Source: Odontesthes bonariensis
Lineage: Eukaryota; Chordata; Actinopteri; Atheriniformes; Atherinopsidae
Direction: 5' to 3'
Length of the DNA stretch: 64,000 nucleotides
Assembly: GCF_027942865.1 (NCBI RefSeq)
Contig: NC_134515.1
Coordinates: 30,680,449-30,744,448 of the forward strand
In this document: positions 54,201-64,000 of the stretch, piece after piece
How the letters are laid out: each line of letters opens with the position of its first letter
Numbering within the stretch: the stretch's first letter is position 1
Notes under the pieces: model-generated
The model's input: the letters and a program-made list of their open reading frames with translations, nothing else
The model's database searches: none
What the model was told of the DNA's origin: nothing
Translations under genes and position numbers: made by a program

Positions 54201-57200
54201 GTCCAATTAACTCGTCAAGTCCAGCTGTAGCTCGGCTCTACTTGTAATGTAACCGGCTGACTCTGTGTGCATGACCATTCAGTTGGTGTATTCAAAATTC
54301 TGTTGCCGAGTATGCTGTGCCCTCGTTTGATCTTTGCGTTGTATGTTGCTGCAGTGCTGCATGGATTGATAAGTGCCGTCCAGACATCCTTATCTCAGAG
54401 TCCACGTATGCTACCACCATCCGTGACTCAAAGAGGTGCAGAGAGAGGGACTTTTTGAAGAAGGTGCATGAAAGCATAGAGCGAGGAGGAAAGGTAACAT
54501 TTCTAGTCAGTTTAATGTTGCATATTGAGGTGAACGTTTCGGTTTCCCTTTAATTCTTCTACGTTTTCTAACATCTTTGATTCTTTCAAACCAGGTCCTC
54601 ATTCCAGTTTTTGCTCTCGGACGAGCTCAAGAGCTCTGCATCCTGCTGGAAACATTTTGGTAGAGTTTTTAAAGAAACCTTTGAATCAGTGCATTGCATT
54701 AGCTTTTTTTTTCCATTGAGGACATCTTTTTCAGATCTAGGAATAAGACAGCAAACACAGTGATGTGTGGAGATAATCAGTCTGTTCCCTGGTTGAATGA
54801 TATTAGATTAAAGCCACTTTTCTGCCTCAAGACTATTTGCATCCTGGTTAAAAAGAAATATTCTCAGTGTTGAGTAATTGCACATGATTACATTACAAAA
54901 AAGGTAATGTGTTTGTCTAGGGAGCTCCCTGTAATAGCTATATTAATTTGACTAAGTTTGAAAGAGTAATTGTATTACACATAGGTTTTCATTGACTCAG
55001 TGGACAGGCTCTAAGTACCTTCTCTGACTACACAGGGAGAGAATGAACCTGAAGGCCCCAATCTACTTCTCCACTGGGCTGACGGAGAAAGCTAATCATT
55101 ACTACAAGCTTTTCATAACATGGACCAACCAGAAGATTCGAAAAACCTTTGTACAAAGAAACATGTTTGAATTTAAGCACATCAAGGCCTTTGATCGCTC
55201 CTACGCGGACAATCCTGGACCAATGGTGAGTCGGTTTTTCCTCCAAGATGCGCACACTTGAAATGTTTCTGTCTGATCATTTAAACAGCAGTGGAGCTAA
55301 AGATGTGGGCACTTTTCAGGTGGTGTTTGCCACACCAGGTATGCTGCACGCAGGCCAGTCTTTGCAGATATTCAAGAAATGGGCAGGTAATGAGAAGAAC
55401 ATGGTGAGTCTTGTACGGCAGTGAACAGGTTTTAAGGTTTTGTGAGTTACACTGTGATCTAAAAATTAGAATCTTTTTGTAGGTAATCATGCCTGGATAT
55501 TGTGTACAAGGAACAATTGGTCATAAGATCCTAAATGGGCAGAGGAAGCTGGAGATGGAAGGAAGAGCAACAGTAAGAGTCTTATTTTCTTACAAAAAAG
55601 ATAACATTTTGTCTTAGTTGAGCAGATAAAGACACATATTCCCCTCATCTTGTCATTACTCTCATTACTTCTGGTAGTTAAAGAAGACATATCATGCCTT
55701 CTTTAACTATTGGCACACTTTCCTGAGGTCTTAAGAGAGTGTTTCCAACATGCTTTGGTCAAAACACCACAGAGATACCTACAATAGCTCCTCTCACCAC
55801 CGTGAATTTATATCTGCTTTCACAATGAACTGTTTTAGGGCATGAATGGGGTGACCCACTCTCTCCGCTCCACAACCTCTCTTTTGCCAGATTAGTAGTA
55901 CTCAATAAACCTTGAAGTACATTGTTACCATATGACAGGGCATCTGAGAGCTCCCACTACCAAACACAGCAAATTGAGCCCAGATAACCGGACTGATTAA
56001 AAAAAGATATTAGACAAGGAATTTTATTCTTGAATAGTTGCATCACCCTTAATTGCAGGTAGATGCAGTCTTGCCTAGAGATATATGTAACCCTTTGAAG
56101 ATGGGTTTACTGGGTGTAATGATTACTTATGGTCAGTGAGATCAGAAGCTCTATGTTTGACTACAGAGCCCCGGATTAACCAAACAAAGAACCAGGAATG
56201 ACTCGGGCACAGTTGTATTTTCTTTGAGAAACAAAGAACGCTTCCCTTTTAAGTTTTTTTAGAAAAATAAAAAATGTATAAAAAAAACTCACAGCTGTGA
56301 TTTAAAATTCAAAATTTCCCCTTTTTTCAGTCACTTCAAACCGTTTTTAGTTCCATTCAGTAGATCACAGGTTCAAAGAGGTCCAACAAAAAAAACCTGA
56401 CCGATGCGTTTTCCTTCATGAGGGAGACGTCAAGTCTCTCCAACTGCACTCTCACAGGCCCAGGGTTCCACACGGGATGGTCTTGATGAGTTTTTAATCA
56501 GTTTTATCAACTTTAATTTCATTCTCTTCACGAGGTAGGAATTGTGCTCGACGCAGGGGTTTCTCCCAGCAGCTCAAGAGGACATGAATTCTGCTCCGAG
56601 CAGGTCAACAGACCAGGGTTTTTTTCAGATTGGCTGACAGCTCGTCTCCAACCCTTCTCCTTCAAAATAAACTTCCTATTTATTTCTTATAATTTTCTTT
56701 TCACAATTCAATTGCTTTTAAACAAATATAAGTTTTAAATCTTTAAATTAATAACGTACTTCATGAATTAACTTTTTGATATGAATTTAACCCATTTTAA
56801 TACAAATGTTTTAGTTTTAATTGTTTTCCTAATATAGATTTTTAACCTTAGTTACATATATCTTGAGCTGGCTTAGGTTGTTGAACAGCACACCACAGAA
56901 CAGCCAACAGGCAAAGTTATCAAGTACGATAAAGAACGCCTATTAGTTCTACACCCCACTGTAGTTTTATATGTGACACACTGGAGGAGACCGATGCCAA
57001 TCTGCTCATGTAGCTCCCTGCGTTGTAAAAAGTAAATAAGCAAACTTTACCTACTTAAGCTGAGCAACAGATGGCGCTAAAAAGTTTTTTTTCAAAATTA
57101 TCTCAGAAAGAAGAGAACTTATTTTTAGCTGTTCATTTAAAAGGGAAAAAAGCCTTGAAATTTTGACCATTGTGAAAAATCATGAGTAGAGTGACTATAT

Positions 57201-60200
57201 CTGAGTCTGTCTGTGATTGCTACAGTTGGACGTGAAGCTGCAGGTGGAGTACATGTCCTTCAGTGCACATGCAGATGCCAAGGGCATCATGCAGCTCATC
57301 CGCATGGCAGAGCCTCGCAACATGCTGCTTGTGCACGGGGAGGCAGTCAAAATGGAGTTCCTCAAGGGCAAGATCGAGCAGGAGTTCAGTGAGTGCAGCT
57401 TCAAATCATCAGTGATATTGTAAGCATGTTGGCATTAGAGGCAGAGGGAATTTCCAGCCCGGTTAATACTTCTTTGACTGTCAGGCGTAGACTGTTACAT
57501 GCCTGCCAACGGAGAGACGGCGACTGTGACGACAAACCCCAGCGTTCCTGTGGACATGTCGCTCAACCTGCTCAAAAGGGAGATGGCTCTTGGAGGTATT
57601 TTCTGTCCTGTGGTTAAAGATGGTTCAGATTAAGCATGCCTACAGTTTAGTTCACATTTCAGTTTTTTTGGACTGGCATTTTTAGTTCTCTCACTGTGAT
57701 TGAAGTGGTTTTTCAGCATTTTCTCTACTTCTGCCACCTCCGTACAGTATTATGAGCCAGATTAGTCATGATGACATTTAGAATAGAATAGAAAAATGCT
57801 TTATTCATCCCCCAATGAGGGAAATTCAAATTAGTCAAGTAGCTCAAAAAAATTATTAATATTTACAATGATTGTATATTAACAACAACAATAATAAACA
57901 ATTCTAATAAAAATACTACTGCTAACTCATAATAATAATAATGATAATAATAAATTACTAAATAAATCAAATAAAAAAATCAATCAATCAATTTGAGAAG
58001 AACTCAGCAGTCAAAACTTCACTTTCTGCGCTCTCTACGTAAACTGCATCCAACGTCAACAGAAACACAGTTGGCTCTAAATTCAAATCATACTTGAACT
58101 TAATCCTCCAACAACATCAGCACAAATCAGTGTGACTAACTAAACAATAATAAATGGCGCTTACAATGATTTTGAACACAGCATGATGGAGCCCCGCCCC
58201 CTACTTTGAGTGGATTTGAGCATAAATATCTAAGCCTACAGCTCACGTTACATTGATTTAAATGCAAACAAGTGGAATGAAAACAATATGTGTTATTAAT
58301 TACCCTACCTTTTCTAAACCCAGAATGTTGAAAATGTAACATGTAATCCAATTATTATTTAAGTAGGTTAACCATGCCTTTTCCCTCGTTGTTGTGCAAT
58401 GAATAAAAGGAGATGGATCGCGCTTTTGAACTTCTTTTAGTTAGGCTTTATTTCTTCTCAGTTGTTTTCAGCAGCAGGAGATCAAAGTCTTGACTTATGC
58501 ATTCGCCAGTTTCTCAAATGATAATAATAATAATAATAATAGCCTAATAATAGTAGTAGTAGTAGTAGTAATACGAGGAAGGGAAGACAGACAGACAGTG
58601 CGTAATTCCAAGTGGAAATTTTGTATATTTATTCTTCAGCCATACAAAACATTTGGCTAACCCAGCATTTGTAAAGCATTCCTACTATATAGCCTATGTG
58701 ATAGACATAAATTAATAATTTATAGCTTTTATATTAAACATGTTTTTAGTTAGCGGGACTGCAGCTTATCACCGCTCCCGCACTGGGCACTCCCCGTCCC
58801 GCCCGTGCCCGCAATGAGCTTTCAAAATCTAAAATGTGTCCCGCGCCGCACTTCTTTGTGTTGGGTCCACCTCCCTCGCGGGACTCCCGCGGGAGTGCAG
58901 GGCTCTACTCTGAGTTGTACCTAAAGTCTGATGTGTACAGCGTGAAAAGAAAAGGAGCTAAAATTTTTATACAAATTTATAAAATATTTATATAAAAGGA
59001 CAAGAGAAAGTGAGAAGTCATGTTTGTGTGGACAGTGCAGCAAAGGTTTTATGACTTATAGACATGACTTTTGTACAGAATGCAACTTAGCAAATCATAT
59101 TTGAAAACCGACCGGCACATCAATCATTCTTGGCATGATTTCTGCTGCTGACAGGTTACGCGGTTTAAATCCATGCACAGTTTAGCGCACACTCCTATTG
59201 TATGCTGGAGGTATGAAATGATTTAAATATAAAAATAGTTTCAATGATAATTCTCTCAAATTTAGTGTGATTTAGATGATGCATAAGAGCAAAACATCCT
59301 GACTGCGCTTGCTGGCTGTCATGCTGGTTTTTGCTGTTGGCAGAATGAAGTTAAAGGGATAGTTCGCCTCTTTTGACCCTAGTTTGCGAGGGTCCCGAAA
59401 ATAGAGCGTCTTGCTTCTCAAAACAATATGCGTTCAAAAGAGTAACACATTTGCATCACAAAATCCTCCCTCCAGAAAAAGTCAGACCTCACATCGTTTG
59501 GCGCTATTTTTGCCTCATATCAATGCGTACAGCCACCTAGCGATAGCCGCACCTGTTACGGTGTTTACTGCTCGGAAGCAAGGGACTGCTCGGTCTGCAC
59601 TTCAGTCCGCACAGTTTACACAGCCCGTAGTGATATGAAGGAAGAGAGAAATAGCGCCAAGCGATGTGAGGTCTGACTTTTTCTGAATTATTCGCCTTTT
59701 TCAGGCGAGGACGGGCCCCTTCTCCCTTTTCTGTCCCTCCATCAGGAATACTTGAAGGAGTTACACGCTTGTTGGCGGGACCCTAGAGCCTTTTCATGCC
59801 TCTCCACAAATGGTCACATGTTGGCAGCTATGCGTGAGTCGGTTAAAGCAGGCTTGGATCGTATGCCTGTGGTTGAACCTGCTGTGGCCACACTAATTGT
59901 GTCACCAGATGAGGCTCTGCGTCGTGATGTGCCACAAACTCTGGCCGCAGCCCCACCAGGGGCTGTGGGGACAGACAGTGAGGCCACCAGGCCGACCGTC
60001 GGATATTTTTCCCATCAGCAGCTCAGTTATTGGGCTGCTCATGCTGGGGATCAATGGGTGGTTGCCACCCTGACCCATGGTTACCGGCTACAATTCCGAC
60101 AGCACTGGACCAGGTGCTTTCCGCCCTCCTGGCCATGGGTGCAATCGAGACAGTGGATCCTCTGCAGCAACCCAGAGGCTACTATTTTAGATCTCAGGGG

Positions 60201-63200
60201 ACTGAATCGATATCTAAAGGTGCTGCCCTTTCACATGCTCACGATGGCAGAGGTTCTTCAGACTGTTTCGAGGGACGAGTGGTTTACCTCAATAGACCTG
60301 ACGGATGCGTACTTCATGTACCTATTGCGACAGTGCACCGTTTTTCTCCGGTGCTCCCGTTTGGCCTCTCTCTCTCTCTCCCCCCGAGGGTGTTCACTCG
60401 GTGCGTAAAAGCAGCCCTTTCTCCTCTGCAGGCCTGCGAAATGAAGGTTCTTCCATACCTCGACGATTGGCTTCTGCGCCCCATCCCGAGCGCATGCTTC
60501 TCGCGATACAAGTCGTCTGCTTGGTCATGTGTCCCAGTTGGGCCTCCAGGTCAACTTGGAGAAGAGCTGCCTGACCCCATCTCAGACAACCACTTTTCTT
60601 GGGGTGTTTCTGGATTCACCTTCCATGAAGGCTTACCTATCTGCTCAAAGGGTGAACGATGTAGTCCGGTTGGTCAGTTGATTCAGGCTGGGCCGGCAGT
60701 TTCCTAACGTCGCCTTCCTGCGGCTGCTGGGCAAACTAACGTCAGTCACTCGGGTTGTGCCCTTAGGTCTGCTGTCAATGCACCCTAACACATAAATGTA
60801 CTGGAGCTGCGTGCTGTGCATTTGATTCTTTTCGCCACAGAGGAGTCGACTCAATGTCCTCAATGGTATTCCCTTACGGGGGCATCAGGTGCACTGGGCC
60901 AGGACGCATTGGCTCATCCTTGGCCAAGGGTCCTCCTATACGCTTTTCCACCCGTCTCTGATTTGGCCTACTCTTTGGAGGGTTGCCGAGGAGGGCCTAA
61001 AGATGTTGCTAGGGGCTCCGTGTTGGCCAGCACGGCCATGGTTCCCACTCCGACAGAGTCTGTGTCACGGCATCCAGTGGTGTCTTCCGACCAGGAGGGA
61101 TTTGCTGTCTCAGTTGGGACTGTTGTGGTACCCCAATCCTCAACGCCTCCGACTATGGCCGCTGGACAGTTTGAGCAGCTGCTGACAGGATATTCGGGTC
61201 TCGTCAGACGCACCCTTTTGAGAGCCAGGGCACCCTCTACTCGCCAGTAATGTGGAAATGGGTGGCGGCTGTTTTCCCAGTGGTGTTCTGCCCGCAATGA
61301 TGATCCAGTCACCTGTGCAGTGTCCACTATCCTGGAGTTTCTCCAGTCTCTTCTTGATGAGGGCCGCTCTCCTTCAACACTTAAGGTGTATGTAGCGGCG
61401 ATATAATCTAATAATGCAGGCTTTGAGGGCTGTACCATGGGGAGCCATAATCTAGTTTATCTTTTTTTGCGTGGTGCTCGTAGGTTGTACCCGCTGATGG
61501 TTCCACGGGCACCAGTTTGGGATCTGCCCTTGGTTCTTGAAGCTCTGTGCCACTCTCCATTAGAGCCTTTGGCGCAGGCGGACCTCAAGTGGCTATCTTG
61601 TAAGACTGCCTTTTTGTTGGCTATTGTCTTTCTGAGAGGGTCAGTGAGCTACATGCTCCTTCTGTCAGCCCTTCCTTTCTCAGATTGGGTACTGATGGCT
61701 CTGGTGTTACCTTGTGGCCAAACACTGCATTCCTGCCTAAAGTGTTATCTCGTTCTCATTGCAACCGGCCATTGAGATTGGCACGATGTCAGCCTGTGTC
61801 AGAGGGAACTGCCGATGGGTCTCGGTTGTTGTGCCCAGTGAGGCCACTGGAGGCATACATTGCAGCCACTGCTGCTATACGACGCTCAGACCAACTGTTC
61901 TTGTGTTATGGAGGCCCTAGGTTAGGTTGTCCTCTTTCCAAGCAACGCCTCTCCCATTGGATTTTGGATGTCATCTGCCACGCCTATGCTGCTCCCCACT
62001 CATCGGTGTGAAGGCGCACTCTACCAGGAGCGTCTCCGCTTCCTGGGCAGCCTTGAGAGGGGTTCTGATGGAAGCAATATGTGCTGCTGCATCATGGGCT
62101 TCCCCGAGCTTCTCTGTCACTCAGAATCCTTGCATTCCGCGAGAAGATTCTGTAGGAACAGAGCGTCACACGACATGTCACAGGTGTGACTCTGTTGGTC
62201 TTACTACTTGAACGGTGCATGTGGAAAGGGGACATTCAGTGCTTTCAGCATCATCCGGGATTCATAGAACTATAGTTACATACGTAACTTTCGTTTTCCT
62301 GACAAGCTTATTTTAATCCTAAATGATGAGGAGAAAAGATTTAAAAGTCACATAAAGTCATAAATGATTGCATATTAAAACATGATAAAACATAAAACTT
62401 AAAAATCAGCATGAAATGTATTTATTCTGTAATTTATGGCTCGAGAACATGAGTAATCTAAACCACCAAACACAAACATTTTACCAGCTTAATAATATTC
62501 CAACATAGTCAATGTGCTGTATCTCTTAGTTGTTGTTTATGGTTTCCTCCACTGTTGGTCCACACCGTTGGTGTTTCCTCTTTTCTGGTTAAGTTCTTGT
62601 AAATAACATTGTCATTATGTTATAGGGCCCCTGCCGGATCCCAAAAAACCTTGCACCATGCATGGGACCCTGATCATGAAAGAAAATGTAAGTTGGCTGT
62701 TCTGGATATGTAAATTCTGTTTTTATGAAGATTATAAAAGCTGCTGATTCACTTTACTGTTGAATTGTTTTACTTTATACTTTATGACTTTGTCTACCAC
62801 ATTTATAAAAGTGAAAGTAGCCCAGATAACAAATATCCTTTCTAAAGCTGAACCCTATAAACGATTATGTTGCCCAGTATTGTTTTTCGGTTGGTGTAAT
62901 AACCTGCTGGTGAGTGGATCTGTGCTCGTTTCATTTGTGAGCAGCTGCTCTCTTCATCATTTATCCTATTACTGTTATTTAACCCGCTGGTGTCTTTACC
63001 TGAACACAGAGTCTGAAGCTGGTGTCGTCGGAGCAGGCCCTGAAGGAGTTGGGCCTCAACGAACATCAGTTACGCTTCACCTGCCGCGTGCAGCTCCAGG
63101 ATCCTCACAGCGACCCCGACACACTCCACAGAATCTACACACACCTCAAGAGGTGAGGGGACGCTTAATGGGCTTCCTTCATCCTACAGTTCATCAGCAT

Positions 63201-63359
63201 TGCAATTGCATTTCATCTGTTTGTTTCAGTGTATTAAAAGGTTACACCATCCAGCACCTCCCTGATGGCACAGTCATGGTGGAGTCTATTGTCATCAAAG
63301 TGTCCTCCTCTGTCGACGACACCAACGCCAAGGTTCTGCTGCTTTCCTGGAGTTACCAG
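48262..63359 (+). CDS. ints11: Integrator complex subunit 11, RNA endonuclease (last exon outside window)
   Basis: Sixteen exons: 48262-48289, 48536-48633, 50626-50699, 50812-51040, 51173-51271, 51354-51388, 54355-54493, 54595-54659, 55036-55225, 55320-55403, 55483-55572, 57226-57388, 57485-57595, 62626-62687, 63010-63152 and 63230-63359. They total 1740 nt (580 codons) with every phase consistent. INTS11 (CPSF3L) is the metallo-beta-lactamase/beta-CASP nuclease that cleaves nascent snRNA and other RNA polymerase II transcripts in the nucleus. Zinc-site residues are all present: HFHLDH (H68, H70, D72, H73), H157 in GHVLGAAM, D178 in GDYN, E203 in ISESTYAT, H392 in SFSAHAD and H414 in LLVHGE. 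Human INTS11 is 600 aa; about 20 carboxy-terminal residues after WSYQ should lie in an exon beyond 64000. Introns 2, 6 and 13 carry Penelope, Rex1-like and DIRS insertions. The start has A at -3. Confidence 0.97.
48680..49275 (-). mobile_element. Penelope-like retroelement 3' part with GIY-YIG domain, ints11 intron 2
   Basis: Minus-strand 49215-49027 reads [20 protein letters not shown] and [16 protein letters not shown], the GIY-YIG endonuclease carried at the C terminus of Penelope-like elements; in another frame [18 protein letters not shown] continues it, so a frameshift is present. The following 3'UTR has the family-typical actgaagaagataagaggtgaaacgtcttc. The reverse transcriptase is missing. 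Confidence 0.75.
49520..49940 (-). mobile_element. L1-type LINE 3' end, ints11 intron 2
   Basis: Minus-strand 49924-49697 encodes [20 protein letters not shown] and [15 protein letters not shown], resembling the C-terminal end of fish L1-type reverse transcriptases, followed by a 3'UTR with an A-run (T-run at 49532 on the plus strand). Strongly 5' truncated. Confidence 0.65.
50200..50455 (+). mobile_element. Fish SINE, ints11 intron 2
   Basis: Contains atgtcgaagtgtccttgtgctagac, gtgtgaatgggtgcttgtggc and the end aaagcagctttacaggtacaacccattta. Same family as 10205-10420. Confidence 0.65.
52070..52180 (+). mobile_element. Solo 3' tail of the cptp-intron LINE family
   Basis: Reverse-complement of the 3' terminus at 35975-36070 (aagtgccttgagatgacatttgttgtatttggcgctatat) ending in aattgaattgg. 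Confidence 0.8.
52190..52670. repeat. Decayed DNA-transposon-like sequence (gctgatttatggtcgcc end)
   Basis: A CG-rich block with tccgtc/gacgga motifs in both orientations, ending (reversed) in aaggctgatttatggtcgcc, a terminus style seen in fish Harbinger-type MITEs. Left end not found. Confidence 0.4.
52850..53920 (+). mobile_element. Rex1/CR1-type LINE, 3' half, ints11 intron 6
   Basis: Encodes [30 protein letters not shown] (variant of the YADD catalytic box), [25 protein letters not shown] and [12 protein letters not shown], stops at 53454, then shifted remnants. It ends aatttccccctttggtggatgaataaagta, the typical fish tail of this group. 5' truncated. Confidence 0.85.
55676..55870 (+). 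repeat. TTAAAG-GACATAT-type interspersed repeat, copy 2
   Basis: Shares ordered blocks with 7778-7990 (ttaaag, gacatat, ctttggtca). In ints11 intron 11; the rest of this intron to 57225 shows no recognised element. Confidence 0.4.
57782..58030 (-). mobile_element. Rex1/CR1-type LINE 3' tail, inverted, ints11 intron 13
   Basis: Reverse complement of 53650-53920: tttattcatcccccaatgagggaaatt, then ATT-rich repeats and aatttgagaagaactcagcag. Confidence 0.85.
58031..59339. other. ints11 intron 13, left part
   Basis: No exon. Short ATA/GTA trinucleotide repeats lie at 58525-58570, and a gggactcccgcgggagt palindrome lies at about 58877-58893 in a CG-rich patch. Nothing else assigned. Confidence 0.4.
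59350..59650 (+). repeat. TTAAAGGGATAGTTCGCC repeat, copy 2
   Basis: Matches 44636-44900 over most of its length. Starts with a TTAA-style terminus at about 59350; the right end touches the DIRS-like element. Confidence 0.7.
59690..62295 (+). mobile_element. Decayed DIRS-type retrotransposon (tyrosine recombinase), ints11 intron 13
   Basis: In order on the plus strand: RT amino-terminal region ([29 protein letters not shown] at 60190-60320), RT catalytic box [10 protein letters not shown] at about 60444-60473 in another frame, RNase H/linker ([13 protein letters not shown] at 60890), and the tyrosine-recombinase region ([71 protein letters not shown] with the HxxR signature, [12 protein letters not shown]). 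It ends with the DIRS-typical terminal atagttacatacgtaac at 62269-62286. Several frameshifts and stops; gag and the left terminus are missing, so it is dead. Confidence 0.88.
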
Positions 63360-64000
63360 GTACAACACGATAATTTAGTTGATTTTACCAATAAATCTCC
63401 TCAGATCGCATTATTCCCCACATCATTTATTATTCGTCTTTGTAATGGGGAGAGAAATGGTTGCAGTTAGAAACATATTTCCACCGTTCCCCATCATTTC
63501 ACTTCTCTTCTTGCTGCACCTTCTTGCAGTTGTTTAAAGACGTTCTGTTGGAGAATATGCTCCATCAAGAGTTTCTTTATACAACCAATATCTTATATCA
63601 TCATGGTTGCTTTCATGGAAAAACATTCATTTTTAACAACTGTTAGAATGAACAACCCGCCTTAAAGTTCACAGCAAGATAAATAATTATCAGCATTAAT
63701 CGAAAGCAAGACAATTAAAGATAATATCTGGTCCTCTGTGTCCTTTTTAAGAGCATCAATTCAAAGGATTCGCTGTAATTATTTCCTGCTTCTGTTATCT
63801 GAGCATGCACTGCTCTCCACAGACACATTAAACAGATGATGGAAAAGCTTACACAGCCGATCTATGAATATGCAAATATTGCCAGTTCTTAGAAATTTCT
63901 GGCTTTGATAATGGGCAGGATATGTTGGGAATTTGCCAAACTTGACATACCGGTAGTTAATATAGTGTAAAAAAATGAAAAATTAAAGGTTTAAAATAAA
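63360..64000 (+). other. ints11 last visible intron
   Basis: After the donor at 63360 no in-phase exon resembling the INTS11 carboxy terminus (expected to start near DEELG) is seen, so the final exon is probably beyond the right edge. Confidence 0.5.

Noticed and set aside
53941..54354. Possible additional ints11 exon in intron 6
   Set aside because: Exons 6 and 7 join in phase (GG|T) and match the family without any gap, so no exon is missing here.
59752..62211. Long plus-strand frames within ints11 intron 13
   Set aside because: They are shifted pieces of a DIRS-type element, not alternative ints11 exons.

Overview
The window is eukaryotic nuclear DNA from a ray-finned fish, most likely a percomorph teleost. 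The evidence is GT-AG spliced vertebrate genes, fish-type SINE, L2, Rex1-like, DIRS and Penelope retroelements, many hAT, Harbinger and TTAA-target DNA transposons, and long (TA)n and (GT)n arrays. There is no operon, CRISPR array or bacterial feature. The large majority of bases are intron, intergenic DNA and nested mobile elements.

Four protein-coding genes alternate in strand. (1) The first six coding exons of a vwa5b1-like gene lie on the minus strand at 4385-10969; the rest lies beyond the left edge. (2) A complete 11-exon DEAD-box helicase of the DDX19/DDX25 group, best read as ddx19, lies on the plus strand at 18912-24392 (488 aa). (3) A complete two-exon cptp gene (ceramide-1-phosphate transfer protein, 218 aa) lies on the minus strand, with exons at 46277-46144 and 35100-34578 and an 11-kb intron. 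(4) ints11 (catalytic Integrator subunit) lies on the plus strand, with sixteen coding exons from 48262 to 63359 (580 codons); only the last short C-terminal exon is outside the window. All exon junctions keep phase, and the catalytic residues of INTS11, CPTP and the helicase are present. cptp and ints11 are divergent neighbours about 2 kb apart, as they are adjacent on human 1p36.

Mobile elements by region: 0-11 kb (vwa5b1 introns) has a palindromic foldback with mirrored exons, a matched pair of TTAA elements, a hAT deletion derivative and SINEs. 11-18.5 kb has an L2 tail, a TGTCA...TGACA element with a minisatellite, low-complexity tracts and a three-level hAT/hAT/SINE nest with both target duplications readable. 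The long ddx19 intron holds a Harbinger element with decayed remnants of both its genes. 26-31 kb holds a decayed THAP-domain transposon and a hAT that carries a piece of its relative. The cptp intron holds an almost full-length L2/Maui-type LINE, itself carrying a SINE and a TTAA foldback, plus Tc1 and Harbinger remains. The ints11 introns hold a Penelope-like GIY-YIG fragment, an L1-type tail, two inverted Rex1-like copies and a decayed DIRS-type tyrosine-recombinase retrotransposon.

The four genes share no obvious pathway: INTS11 acts in nuclear RNA 3'-end cleavage, DDX19 in mRNA export, CPTP in cytosolic lipid transfer, and VWA5B1 is poorly characterised. I found no convincing new multi-gene system. 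The most unusual content is the transposon nesting and a few captured or mirrored exons.
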